A stretch of 64,000 nt of DNA. Origin: Halichoerus grypus (taxonomy: Eukaryota > Chordata > Mammalia > Carnivora > Phocidae). Shown here piece by piece: positions 49,185 through 60,339 of the stretch. Numbering within the stretch: position 1 is the first letter of the stretch; each line of letters opens with the position of its first letter. Position numbers and translations under genes: made by a program. The stretch covers positions 51,427,008 through 51,491,007 of the forward strand of contig NC_135718.1 of NCBI RefSeq assembly GCF_964656455.1. Direction: 5' to 3'. Below the pieces are notes generated by a model. The model had not been told where the DNA came from. It saw nothing but the letters and a program-made list of their open reading frames with translations, and made no database searches.

Positions 49185-49660
49185 AGGGTAGGGTAAGAGG
49201 ATACAGGAAATAAAGATTTGAACAAATACATACAAAAATGACAATTGGAGAAGAAACGGAAAGTACTATAGATGCAGACATGTGTCACTCCCTTATAATG
49301 CCTAGAACAATGTGTTGTACATAGATGGACTCATTGAATGGGTTTAAAATTTAATTTTAGATAATTAAAAAATATACATGCTTTAGGAAATTTAGTTTTT
49401 ATATATAAATTTTATGTAACCAGTATGCTAATATGATAAGTACACTGTGATGTGATTTCTCAAGAATAAAAAATTATTCTATTTATTTAATTTCTATAGA
49501 AGTACATAAAAAATTCAGATTAAGGGGTTGGCAATTTGATGAAGTGAAAGCAACTGAATTTTATATTTAAAACACAGCATGAAAGATTTGCAAATGTCAC
49601 TACAAGTGGAATGTTTAAAATTTCTCTAGGCACTTAATAAATAATAATATTTTAAATATA

Positions 49661-49860
49661 GGGCGCCTGGGTGGCTCGGTTGGTTAAGCGACTGCCTTCG
49701 GCTCGGGTCATGATCCTGGAGTCCCTGGATCGAGTCCCGCATCGGGCTCCCTGCTCGGCAGGGAGTCTGCTTCTCCCTCTGACCCTCCCCCCTCTCATGT
49801 GCTCTCTCTCATTCTCTCTCAAATAAATAAATAAAATCTTTAAAATAAATAAGTAAATAA
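49661..49860 (+). mobile_element. SINEC, GCGACTGCC subtype
   Basis: GGGCGCCTGGGTGGCTCGG, TTAAGCGACTGCCTTCGGC, CTGGAGTCCCTGGATCGAG, AATAAATAAATAAAATC tail. Shares the GACTGCC / CCTGGAGTCCC variant with the copy at 59456. Confidence 0.95.
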
Positions 49861-50062
49861 ATAAATAAACAACCCAAGAAATAAGAAAAATGTTAAATAT
49901 TATAAAATGTAAGAATAATAATGAATTAGTCAAGTTTCTAACTAAACTATATTACCAGGAGTACCTGTCAAATCATTTCTAAAATAAAAGGAAAAGTAAA
50001 AAGTACTAAAATTATTAATCAATGGTAAAGCTTGTATCTAAACAGAGTTAGAATGAATACAT

Positions 50063-50105
50063 AACTAAATGTATTCAGCTACTAAATGTATTCAGCTACT
50101 AACGG
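50063..50105. repeat. Short tandem duplication
   Basis: ACTAAATGTATTCAGCT occurs twice in direct tandem. Confidence 0.9.
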
Positions 50106-50129
50106 TACTCTGAAAATGATTTTTTAATT

Positions 50130-50400
50130 AATAAACTAACAACAAGGGGGAAATTAGGTAAGGATTACATGGGAACTCTCTGTACTACCTTTGAAACTTT
50201 TCTGTAAACCTAAAATTATTCCAAATAGTGAGTTTATTTTTTAAAACTAAAAATTAATTTTTTTAAATTTTTTACTTTAAAATAATTTTATACCTAAAGA
50301 AAAGTTGCAGAAATAATACAGCGAATTCCCATACACCTTTTACAAAGCTTACCCTAATATTAGCATGTTATATAATGAATATTATCAAAATCTTGGAATT
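50130..50400. mobile_element. Two old L1M 3'-end fragments, tail to tail
   Basis: ATGGGAACTCTCTGTACTAC and TCTGTAAACCTAAAATTATTC are a sense L1 3' end (50150-50240). AAGTTGCAGAAATAATACAG and CGAATTCCCATACACCTTTT are an antisense L1M 3' UTR (about 50270-50400). Confidence 0.6.
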
Positions 50401-51108
50401 GCTTTCACATTTTGAAGTGCTTATCCTGCATATCATAAAAAAATCTCTGTGTCATAAAGCAGTATTTTTACTGCAAAATTTCTTTGACATGGTTTGTTCT
50501 ACTCATCTCAGGTGATTAAAAGAACACATTTCTATTTGCAAGCAGAGTAAAACAAAGTAGCGTTTTCACCTATCAATTATATTCCTCAACTTTCTAGAAT
50601 GTATTCCTATTTTGGAAATGAGTATCCTTCAAGTGGATGAATAATAAAGTATTTATTGAAAATTATATAAGACATATTAATTTTCAAAAGAATTTCTAGA
50701 AAGCAATCTACAATTTTCAAAAATGTTACAGGATGAGCTAAGTGAGGGTTTGAAGACCAAGAATCTGTATAAGGACCCGCCTGTATAATATTATTATGAT
50801 TTTCACCTAGTAGTCTCAATATCCAAGGTATGAAAGAGTGGTGGATGGTAAGTTAGACTGATCTAGAATTGGTGGATAGGCATTGTGAAATAAAAGGACA
50901 TAAAAATTGAGAGAAAAACTTAAGTGAGGTCAGATGAATGACAGATTTGAAGGCAGTGAAACTTAGAGGTACAAGGGGTAGGAGAATTCTATGCAAAGAA
51001 CTGAAATTATATAAGAAAAGTCAGGAAAAGATTACAAAGGATGAGAAGCTTTAGTCAGACAATAGAATATTAGAACGTTAGATTTCATAAATAGAACTGT
51101 AAGGGATG

Positions 51109-51137
51109 ATGATATACAGCATGTAGACATGATAGAG
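51109..51137 (+). repeat. Exact 29-bp direct repeat, copy 2
   Basis: Identical to 49156-49184; same strand, 1953 bp downstream. Confidence 0.95.
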
Positions 51138-51485
51138 TAGGGCTGAAAAAGAACGAAGTTCAACAAACCCTGAAATTAGGATGATTATTGGGTTACAACA
51201 ATGAAGTCAGGCCACCATCAGTTAGATTATTCCATACCTTTCCAGCTTGGGAATCCTTGATAGATACCTATACAAGTCACAATTAAATTCACTTAAACAT
51301 CTTTACACTATAAAGATATAAAAATTATTAAAATGTTCATTTTATCTGGCTTCTGTTGGACCCAAATAAATAACACAATTAAAAAAAAAAAAAAAAGACT
51401 GCCAAAGAAGAAATGTTAAATTATCTTCAGAAGGGAGTATTAGAGCAGGATTGTCATTTCACAACAGTTTTTTCCTAGTTTTTTT

Positions 51486-51690
51486 CTTTTTTTTTTTAAA
51501 GATTTTATTTATTTGACAGAGAGAGACACACAGCAAGAGAGGGAACACAAGCAGGGAGAGTGGGAGAGGGCGAGGGAGAAGCAAACTTCCCACGGAGCAG
51601 GGAGCCCGATGCGGGTCTCAATCCCAGGACCCCGGGATCATGACCTGAGCCGAAGGCAGACACTCAATGACTGAGCCACCCAGGCGCCCC
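51486..51690 (-). mobile_element. SINEC, minus
   Basis: Poly-T start, AAAGATTTTATTTATTTGAC, GACTGAGCCACCCAGGCGCC. TSD TTTCCTAGTTTTT at 51471-51483 and 51691-51703. Confidence 0.96.
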
Positions 51691-51704
51691 TTTCCTAGTT
51701 TTTC

Positions 51705-52727
51705 AAATAATGCCTACTATTATTAACTTGAACTGGAAGTAATATAGAGTTATTCATAAAAGTTTTATTTCTTCAAAAAGTAAAATCAGTGATTTGAAAT
51801 ATTTTAAAATTCAAGAAATGTATTCCAAACCAATGCTATAAAGAAATATTAAGCATTCAATAAATGCCTACTAACTCAGCATGGAAGGATCTGAAGTACA
51901 TGTAAAAATCATGCTGAGATTTAATATAAAGTCATTGTTCTGAGGAGACCAAGAAAAAACAATGACTGAGACTATAACTGATATGAAAATATGAGTGGAA
52001 TTTTTATTAAAATAAAAAGTACTGATTATCATAAATGTCCCATTTATTAGAGAGTTAGGATTTAAATAACAGTAACAAGTGATCATATAGGCACTAAGTA
52101 ACAAAAAATATAGTAAAAAATACAGACAACTACTACTTCCAAAATTTTAAGTCTTCATTTAGTTCAGTTTTAACAGCTGTAAACACTATATGGACCCCTG
52201 GGAGTCAACTAGTATCAAAAATTACAAGTTATTAATAGACATACAAAAAAATTTATTATTCAGAGAAACTACTACTTTGTAAGGTCCATAAAAAAAAATA
52301 TTTCAATTCCAGGATAATTCATTACTCATTTCTAAGAAATAATTGGTACACAATGGAGATTTCTTGATAGCCAAGACATGTACATAAATAAAGCATGTAA
52401 TTAAATGAATGTATAAATTCTCTCTTGCAAAAAAAAATCTCTTTCATACACTGATTATCAATGGATATGTCAGCATTATGGCTAAACCTCCCAGTTTTTC
52501 CTGAATATAAGTAAACAATAAATATACATCTTTTCAAAATGCATATGTTAGAAATCTAAACCATTTCAGAAAGTTGAGGGGAATTGACTATCTTTTGGTG
52601 TGAGTGGGGCAGCAAACTTTAGATTATGATTTTTCTAATATATAAACATGACTGATTTTACATTTTTTCCAAACCCCAAATTTGTAACTGCTAATACACA
52701 CATTTCATTGTGAATTTTTCATTATAA
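51705..52727. other. AT-rich ADK intron, nothing recognised
   Basis: No exon or clear repeat. Confidence 0.45.
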
Positions 52728-52944
52728 TAACCATGAAAGACTACGGACTCTGAGAAACAAACTGAGGGTTCTAGACGGGAGAGGGGTGGGGAGATGGGTT
52801 AGCCTGGTGATGGGTATTAAAGAGCACATGTATTGAATGGAGCACTGGGTGTTATACGCAAACAATGAATCATGGAACACTACATCAAAAACTAATGATG
52901 TAATGTATGGTGGTTAACATAACATAATAAAAAAAATAATGTAT
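52728..52944 (+). mobile_element. Carnivore L1 3' tail, 5' truncated (~215 bp)
   Basis: ACCATGAAAGACTACGGACT, CAAACTGAGGGTTCTAGACG, TGATGGGTATTAAAGAGC, CATCAAAAACTAATGATG, ACATAACATAATAAAAAAAA. TSD not clear. Confidence 0.93.
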
Positions 52945-53211
52945 TGTTTGAAAAGGAAACATTATGATTAAAAATGTACTAGATGATCAGTAAAGCTACC
53001 CTGAAACTAACAGTTTACCACACGTCCACAATAGAAATTGCAAGAATATTCTGAAATACCTCAACATTACTCTATATGATCTTTGAAACTATTAATCAAA
53101 GATTCTTAATAATAAATAATTCTTAAACATTTTCTATCCTAAACATGCATATCCCAAACTCATTTCTAACTATAATCTATTGAACCAATTGTTTATCAGA
53201 AGAAATTGAAG

Positions 53212-53411
53212 GGGGCGCCTGGGTGGCTCAGTCGTTAAGTGTCTGCCTTCGGCTCAGGTCATGATTCCAGGGTGCTGGGATCAAGCCCCGCATCGCATTG
53301 GGCTCCCTGCTCCGCGGGAAGCCTGCTTCTCCCTCTCCCACTCCCCCTGCTGTGTTCCCTCTCTCGCTCTCTCTGTCAAATAAATAAATAAAATCTTAAA
53401 AAAAAAAAAAA
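53212..53411 (+). mobile_element. SINEC, young
   Basis: GGGGCGCCTGGGTGGCTCAG head to AAATAAATAAATAAAATC and poly-A. TSD AAGAAATTGAAG at 53200-53211 (one base differs) and 53412-53423. Confidence 0.96.
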
Positions 53412-53779
53412 AAGAAATTGAAGAAAAAAGTTCAAAGATGTTGCTCAGATTCTGGAGTGCTAGTACAAGCACTGTGGTAGGCAAATGTATTTTAACAAGT
53501 AAACAAGTTGGTCAAGCCTATGAATACTTAAGCTAGATCTGGTTTTCAAAGAAATAATGCTAACTGATATCAAATAATTTTACTACACTCACTAACTTTT
53601 GTTTAATGATGTTCAGTCATTTTTACAGATTATCTTCTGATTAAAAATTCAGTTGACTTCAGACAACCCATTTAGTGTAACATGGTCACAAATTCCCTTA
53701 ATTTTTCTGTCTGTTGATTTAATAGCTTTACAGAGGCCTAAATGATGGAAAACTATTTGTAAAAATTTAAGATAAAAAA

Positions 53780-54470
53780 TTATGTAAGTTTTGACCTAGG
53801 TATATATCCAATGTACAATTAATCAATTTTTTCTTTTTTGGATCATACTACTGGTTATGTATCTTAGAAATCTGTCCGCTTAATTTCATTCGGTAATGTT
53901 TTATAGTTTTAAGTATACAAGTCTCATATATTTTTTTGTCAGATTTGTCCCTGTATTATTGATGTTATGGTAAACACAGCTTTTTGTTAAATTTCAAATT
54001 TTTTATTGCTAGAGAAAAATACACTCAATTGAAAATACTGATCTTGAATCCTGTAAACGTGCTAAAGTCAATTATTAGCTCTAGGACCTTTTTGTAGATT
54101 CTACAGGATAATGTACATAGATGATCATATCACTGGTGAATAATGACAGATTTACTTCTGCTTTTCTAATCTATATGCTTTTCTTTTTATTGCCTAACAA
54201 CTCTGTCTAGAACCTCCACGACAATGTTAAATAGAAGTGGTGAAAGCATTCAGCCTTTCAACAACAAATACAATGTTACCATTGGTTCTTCATAGATGCT
54301 TTCTGTCAGGCTGGGAGTTCCCCAATATTCCCAGTCTGCAGAGTGATTCTATGAGGAATCAATGTTAGATTTTGTCAAATGTTTTTTCTGCATCTAAGAC
54401 GTCACCATATAGCTTTTCTTTCATTATTTCAGGTGGGAGGATAAATCCAGTATCTGTTACTCTGTCAGAA
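53780..54470 (-). mobile_element. Old L1M ORF2 (RT region) fragment, antisense
   Basis: The plus strand reads CTAGAACCTCCACGACAATG, AATAGAAGTGGTGAAAGCAT, TTTTGTCAAATGTTTTTTCTG; on the minus strand the last gives D-A-E-K-T-F-D-K-I, the L1 ORF2 'DAEKAFDKI' motif. Many stops. Confidence 0.8.
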
Positions 54471-55307
54471 AGAGGAGCCTCAAATTCCTTTAGTTTTGGA
54501 TAATGAAAAATACGCTTTGATTCACTGAATGTAGTCAAGTATGCAAATATATAGCTCATAATTATTAAAGATCTGTTTCTAACTCATCTATTAATAAATT
54601 AGCAATCCCTCAGATAAAATGACTAAACTCAGTTTAACTATTGTTACCAATATCCTATAGCAAAATATAGTATTATATTCCAATATATGGTATAATGAGC
54701 AGTAATAACATTTCAGGCAGAAATCTGAAGCAGACCAATGAATTCTGGCAGAGTTACAAAGTATAAATATGAAGTCCACTTAAATCAACAGCAGTTATCA
54801 TGGTTATATTAGAAGCATGTGATGTGAGATATTAAGAGATGAATGATGCATAGCCTGATCTAATGTCAGTAAATGTTCACAAAAAAGTAAATCAAGAAAT
54901 ATTAAGTTTAAAAAGAAAGACTTCAGTGAAATGATGGCAATCATCTTTCAGGACTGACCTGAAATGAAGAGAATACTCATTGCTGAGCACTTGATTATTT
55001 GGACATAATTAATGTTCCAAACGGAATACATGGTGTGAACAAGAAGTTGTGGTTTGATGTGAGGTCGGTTAAATTAAACAAAAAAGAGAGAGAGAGAGAC
55101 ACTTCAAAAGGTCAATGAGATTAGCTTCCTTGGCTCTAATTTGTGAATACAGAACCATTGCTCCTAGGGGAAATAAAGGGTTAGGTTCCTGCAATGCCTT
55201 GGTTACATTCTTTGTCAACAAGTTAATATCACTACATAACTTTGTTTTTTGTGTCTTTTTGTTTAGAGAGACATTATTTTATTTATATTTATATACACAC
55301 ATATAAA
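54471..55307. other. AT-rich ADK intron, nothing recognised
   Basis: Contains a (GA)n run at about 55086-55100; no exon or clear repeat. Confidence 0.45.
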
Positions 55308-55310
55308 AAA

Positions 55311-55331
55311 GCTGAGCCACCCAGGCACCCC
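55311..55331 (-). mobile_element. SINEC head fragment (~21 bp), minus
   Basis: GCTGAGCCACCCAGGCACCCC is the reverse of a SINEC head, without the rest of the element. Confidence 0.75.
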
Positions 55332-55348
55332 TATCAGTGGTTTTAAAT

Positions 55349-55511
55349 CAGTGGTTCTTAACCATTTTTGAAGTCTTGGATTTTTTTTGAGAATATGATA
55401 AAAGTTCAGTATCCTCTAGAAAAATCACACATTAAAAAATTATGATTTTAATGGATTTATGGACCTCCAATAGGTCCATAAACAGACCTCCATTCTAAAT
55501 GATAACCCCTG
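55349..55511. mobile_element. Possible nonautonomous hAT fragment
   Basis: It starts CAGTGGTTCTTAACC and ends GATAACCCCTG, ends typical of Charlie-type elements. Inner text (TTTATGGACCTCCAATAGGT) is A/T-rich and unassigned. Confidence 0.5.
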
Positions 55512-55551
55512 AATCATGGTTTAAAAATGCCAGCTTTAAAGGTTATAGGCA

Positions 55552-55747
55552 GGGGCGCCTGGATGGCTCAGTCATTAAGCGTCTGCCTTCGGCTCACGTC
55601 ATGATCCCAGGGTCCTGGGATCGAGCCCCGCATCAGGATCCCTGCTCAGCAGGAAGCCTGCTTCTCCCTCTCCCACTCCCCGTGCTTGTGTTCCCTCTCT
55701 CGCTGTCTCTCTCTGTCAAATAAATAAATAAAATCTTTAAAAAAAAA
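55552..55747 (+). mobile_element. SINEC
   Basis: GGGGCGCCTGGATGGCTCAG head to AAATAAATAAATAAAATC. TSD AAAGGTTATAGG at 55538-55549 and 55748-55759. Confidence 0.95.
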
Positions 55748-55759
55748 AAAGGTTATAGG

Positions 55760-58030
55760 AAAAATTTTAAAGCATTCATTGATAACTACTTCAGATTTCA
55801 ACTAATGCTTAAATCTTCGTATTTACAAAATAGCCATCATTATACCTATCAGCTTACATTTTCTGAATGCATATTACAATAATGATTATAGTTTATCAGC
55901 TAGATATAATATACAGTGTCATAGAACATAAAATGCATTTGCAGTTTTCACTCTTTCCAAAACAAGTTTTCCTTGCCTTTCTTGCAGAATTACTATTTTT
56001 AAAAAATCTACAGAATATAACCAGAGAAGCAATACATAAACTAATTTGGAGAGCTCTTCATGCTTCTTAAAACACTCCAATTTGGGGACATGAACATATA
56101 AAGTGTGAAGTTTCATAGCACATCGATATTTATATCAACTTTATAATTTTATTTGGTTCTCTACATATGAAATATCTAAAAATATTGATTGTAATCCAGT
56201 ATCCCTTCACTCTCAAAGAAAAAGTTTGACTGCCAAAAACACTTTCATTTAAAAATTTTATTTTTCAAAAACAATTTTATATCTGTTTTACAACTGACAC
56301 ATTAACTTGGTAAATGTTTGTAAAGTACTAACAAGAAAGCAAGTGGTATTTTTTAAAAAAGAGAACAACAGAGAAAACAAATATCAGCAATTACTTCAGC
56401 ATTAACCAATAACAGTTAATCAACAAAGGAAATTATACCTTTTCCATAATTATATATTAAGGTATGAAGAACTGCTAAGTGGAAATGTTCTATATTAAAA
56501 ATTTCAAATGGTACCGGATATTTAGTACGAAGACTAAAAAATAACTTACTGCATTTTAAGTACAGAGGGTTCAGACATTGAGAACACTTCTTAATGGCTA
56601 AAATGATTGCTTAGTAGGAGAAGTTGAGAAGTTGTCTCCCGATAAAGGGATAGGAGACCGGGCAGGGGTCTGAAGATAGGAATTATTCACGTAAATTCTG
56701 AAGAAAATAAGAAAGGTGACTAAAAGCAAACAAAAGAATTGAAAAAAGGATGGCGGCCCAACTTCGTCTGAAAACTTGGGTTATTCTGCCTCTGTATGAG
56801 CAGAACGATTTTATGCAAGTTTCTATCCATCATTTATTCTGTTATCATCTTGACTTCTTCTGGCATGATATGCAATTTGGAGTAACTGTGATTCAGAATA
56901 TCCTAAGTAACCAGTCAATATTTACAAATTATGTATGTTGCTATTTTTTTCATAATTATCCATGTCAGACAGTTCTAGCTATACTTCAGGAAATGTGGCT
57001 ATATTTATGAATGAATATGTAGAGATGTAGTATCGTAATAAGTGTTTGTTGATGATAGCTTACGTAAAACAAGAACACTGTCATCTTTCTCACATAGCCA
57101 AACACAGGATAAAGAATTCCTACCTCTGGGAATGAAAGGTTTAGTCTATTTCTTATCTCCTACTATGAAATATATATAATGCAAATTATATATACATTTA
57201 AGTGGGTATGAAGGGGTTTTTAATATAAAATTATATTAGTAAAGGACTAATCCATATGTTTTTGCATAAACTATTTTATATTCTCTCTACATATAAAAAT
57301 TTGAAATAAATGGACAATAGGTTTGTATTAGACACAGATGTTAATGTTAAATCAACTGTTCTATACATCACACAGAAACCTATGTTAATGCTAAATGAAG
57401 AAATTTCCCTTAAATGTTCCACAAGGTCAAGTTACATTATGAGTTACTCCTTAAAACACAGGATTAATAAATAATACCCAAAGTATTTCATAAACCCTGT
57501 CATTTGAAATCAATATTTATGGATATGAGGCAATTCCATAACAAGTAATATAGAGACACTCTAATTTTGCCTCTGTCACAATTATGAGATAGATTTAGTT
57601 TTTAAACTTTTATTATAAATAAATGATAAATTAAGTCTAGTTTTTTAGTTTGCATTATAAATCTAACTACTGAGAAATATGTTAACTTCAAAAATTCTAG
57701 TATTATTTTTATTCTCTGGGCATGAAGTAGATTCTTTTAATGAATTATTATTAAAGATGATTATACTTATTTGTAAGTGTATTATGAAATATATGTATAT
57801 ATTTATACAAAATTTTACCCATATAAATAGAATTTCACCTCTAGATATCCCAATCTCAGCCTACCACCTTTTTTTAGTTTAACATATAGGGGTGGAGAGA
57901 AAAATATTCAGAGTCAGAGATCATAAACGTGCAAATGTGATAGAATATTTATGTTATCTGCTTATGCCAAATTCTAGTCATTAGCACTATATTTCCTAGG
58001 TATGTTATCCACCTATGTAAGGCTTTAGGG
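55760..58030. other. AT-rich ADK intron, nothing recognised
   Basis: An 86-codon plus-strand ORF at 56750-57010 begins in an ATGG context (GGATGGCGG). It has no recognisable domain, so I do not call it. Confidence 0.45.
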
Positions 58031-58084
58031 CCAAACTGCAGTTCTGCTACTTACTAACTGCACAGCCCTGCACTTCTTATAAAC
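58031..58084 (+). repeat. MIR, left part
   Basis: GCCAAACTGCAGTTCTGCTACTTACTAACTGCACAGCCC is the MIR tRNA-like/early core text (TCTGCCACTTACTAGCTG). The element continues at about 58626. Confidence 0.6.
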
Positions 58085-58155
58085 AAGTATTAATTCAGAC
58101 ACCATCAAGGGTCTAACAAATTAGCCAGTGTCTGCCTGTTTCTTTCTCTTTTTTT

Positions 58156-58196
<41 letters not shown>

Positions 58197-58625
58197 GACA
58201 TAAGGACATGAGACCTCTGGATCAGAGACAAAGACAATTTATTGCTCATGGCAAAGACAGCAGCCAGAGCAATAACTTAGTGCTATTTCCCTGAGTTCCA
58301 ATCCTCATGGGGCAATGCAATGAAGGCTGGATATTACTGGCACATGCAGCAGAGAACAGCACAGGAGAGTAATCCTAAAACTAAGAAACTCTCATCTTCT
58401 AAAGGTTTCTACTCTGTTGCAGAAAGAAAGATTACCCATTACTCTAGTATATAAGCAAATCTACAGGAAGGGAAAGGTGAGGTCTTTTATTTTTAATTTT
58501 GGGATGTCTCCCAGGAGGGACATGTTACTAGTTTGACTATCCAGAAATTTTTCCTTATACAAAACACTGGCAATGTAAATGCCTTTGCTTAGAGACTGTG
58601 CAGGCACATGAAAAATCTATCAGCT
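58085..58625. other. Insertion splitting a MIR; LTR-like or composite
   Basis: About 540 bp including a (CA)n and a block AAGACAATTTATTGCTCATGGC ... AGCAGCCAGAGCAATAA, unlike the MIR on either side. Family not assigned; an LTR is possible. Confidence 0.4.
58161..58194. repeat. (CA)17 microsatellite
   Basis: An uninterrupted CA dinucleotide run flanked by TTTTTTCTCTA and GTGACATAAGG. Confidence 0.97.
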
Positions 58626-58720
58626 ATCTCCCAACACTCAGTTTTCCATCTCTAAATGGGGATAATAACAGATGCAATGAAATTATATTGAAGTATTATA
58701 AGAATGGAGTAACTATCTGA
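58626..58720 (+). repeat. MIR, right part
   Basis: CACTCAGTTTTCCATCTCTAAATGGGGATAATAACAG is the MIR 3'-core text. Confidence 0.75.
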
Positions 58721-58740
58721 GACACACAGACCTGAAACAA

Positions 58741-58914
58741 GGGACGACTGGGTGGCTCAGTCGGTTAAGTGTCTGCCTTCAGCTCAGTTCATGATTGAGT
58801 CCCACATCGGGGTCCTTGCGGGAAGTCTGCTTCTACCTCTGCCTGCCGCTCCCCCCACTGCTTGTGCTCTCTCTCTCTCTCTAATAAATAATAAAAATTT
58901 TTTTTTTTTAAGAA
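58741..58914 (+). mobile_element. SINEC, diverged, with internal deletion
   Basis: GGGACGACTGGGTGGCTCAG head; the segment between TTCATGA and GTCCCACATCGG is shortened; TC-rich body; ATAAATAATAAAAA tail. TSD AGACCTGAAACA / AGACTTGAAATA. Confidence 0.92.
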
Positions 58915-59455
58915 AGACTTGAAATAGGCCTGCTAAAGGTGTACTGAATAGTAGGGTTCTTGATTCACTTGATACATAATTTTAAAAATAGAAAAACTCT
59001 AATATTTATAACAAGATACAAACCATCCTATGAAATGAATATTTTATAAAATAACCCAGTAATATCTATTATGTGAACAAGATGGAGAATATTCTTCCAT
59101 TTATACTAATCAACATCTTTCAATGCTTTTCAAGCAGTAGTATGTGAGGCATTAATGGAGGATGATAACTGTAATGGGTCACAACCATCATTTTTATAAC
59201 TAATAGAACAGAATAAAAAACCAAAGTGCCTTGCAAGGTACTAAGGGTAGAAATCATTTAATGAAAAATTTCAGTTAGATATATACACAAAGGCATCCTT
59301 AGAAGTGATGTAAACTGTATTTCTTAGTGTGGATTGACAGACATATATATTTAGTTATATGATAAGATAAATAAGTAGTTCTATAACCAAGAATTGGGAA
59401 TTTATAAATAGTACCTAATATTTACCAACAAATAACTGCTTAAGAAAATAAAATT

Positions 59456-59662
59456 GGGGCGCCTGGGTGGCTCAGTTGGTTAAGCGACTGCCTTCGGCTC
59501 GGGTCATGATCCTGGAGTCCCGGGATCGAGTCCCGCATCGGGCTCCCTGCTCAGCAGGGAGTCTGCTTCTCCCTCTCCCGCTCCCCCCTCTTGTGCTCTC
59601 TCTCTCTCTCACTCTCTCTCTCAAATAAATAAATAAAAATAAAATCTTTAAAAAAAAAAAAA
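59456..59662 (+). mobile_element. SINEC, GCGACTGCC subtype
   Basis: GGGGCGCCTGGGTGGCTCAG, GCGACTGCCTTCGGCTCGGG, (TC)n, AAATAAATAAATAAAAATAAAATC. TSD AAGAAAATAAAATT / AAGAAAAGAAAATT. Confidence 0.96.
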
Positions 59663-60264
59663 AAGAAAAGAAAATTGAGGAAACCTCAGTTTTAAACATA
59701 ATGAAAATTAAAAAGAATATGGACCAACTGTCCAATTTGAACTGAAGTCAAGATAGAAGGAACTGACTCAATTGTAATAGAAAGAAAAAATTAGATGGTC
59801 CTGAGTGAGAAGAGGTAAATATCTTAATGAAAAATCTGAATAATATTAAAAAAATCTTCTAAGGACAATACGCTGTTCTGTTCAGCTCCTGAAAATTCTA
59901 CCTGTAAATCTTTCCCAACTCATCTGGCCCCACCCCCTACATTTCTAGCAATATACTAAGCATTAAAGAAGATAAAAGCCATATTAAATAACTACTACCC
60001 CAAAGGGGCTTATAATAAAACAAAATTAAGTCTAGTCTACAAACATTGTATCAGTAACTCTTGATTGCATAGGACTAAGTATATACTTTATATATTATCT
60101 AAGATGTTTTTCTTCCTTTTTTGGGTCATTTTATTATTCCTCCAAGTGACAGAGAAGTTTTTAAAAAGCTGACATATACATACTTTGTTAATAATTCTAA
60201 AAAGTGAAATGATGAAAAAGCAACTAGGTGGTTTAACTTGTAGGAATAAATTTAGTCAGGAAAG

Positions 60265-60335
60265 CTGGGCTTGAACACTTAGCCTTACTTATCACAGTAT
60301 CTAGCCACGTGAGCTTGGCCAAGTAACAAATTCTC
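60265..60335 (+). repeat. Possible MIR fragment
   Basis: GGGCTTGAACACTTAGCC and CACGTGAGCTTGGCCAAGTAAC are like GGGTTCGAATCCC ... GTGACCTTGGGCAAGTCAC at low identity. Confidence 0.45.
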
Positions 60336-60339
60336 AAGA

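Larger units (their letters stand above)
48330..49320. repeat. Possible old L2/CR1-like sequence interrupted by L1 tail and SINE
   Basis: AGATTGCAGTTATTGAATAAACAATGAGTTGGGAAGTGG and TATACATCTAGTAGTGAAGGG resemble an ancient LINE reverse-strand motif order. Low identity; one member of an exact 29-bp repeat lies at 49156-49184. Confidence 0.35.

Noticed and set aside
56750..57010. 86-codon plus-strand ORF with a good start context
   Set aside because: No recognisable domain, AT-rich, antisense to ADK, expected by chance in 64 kb.
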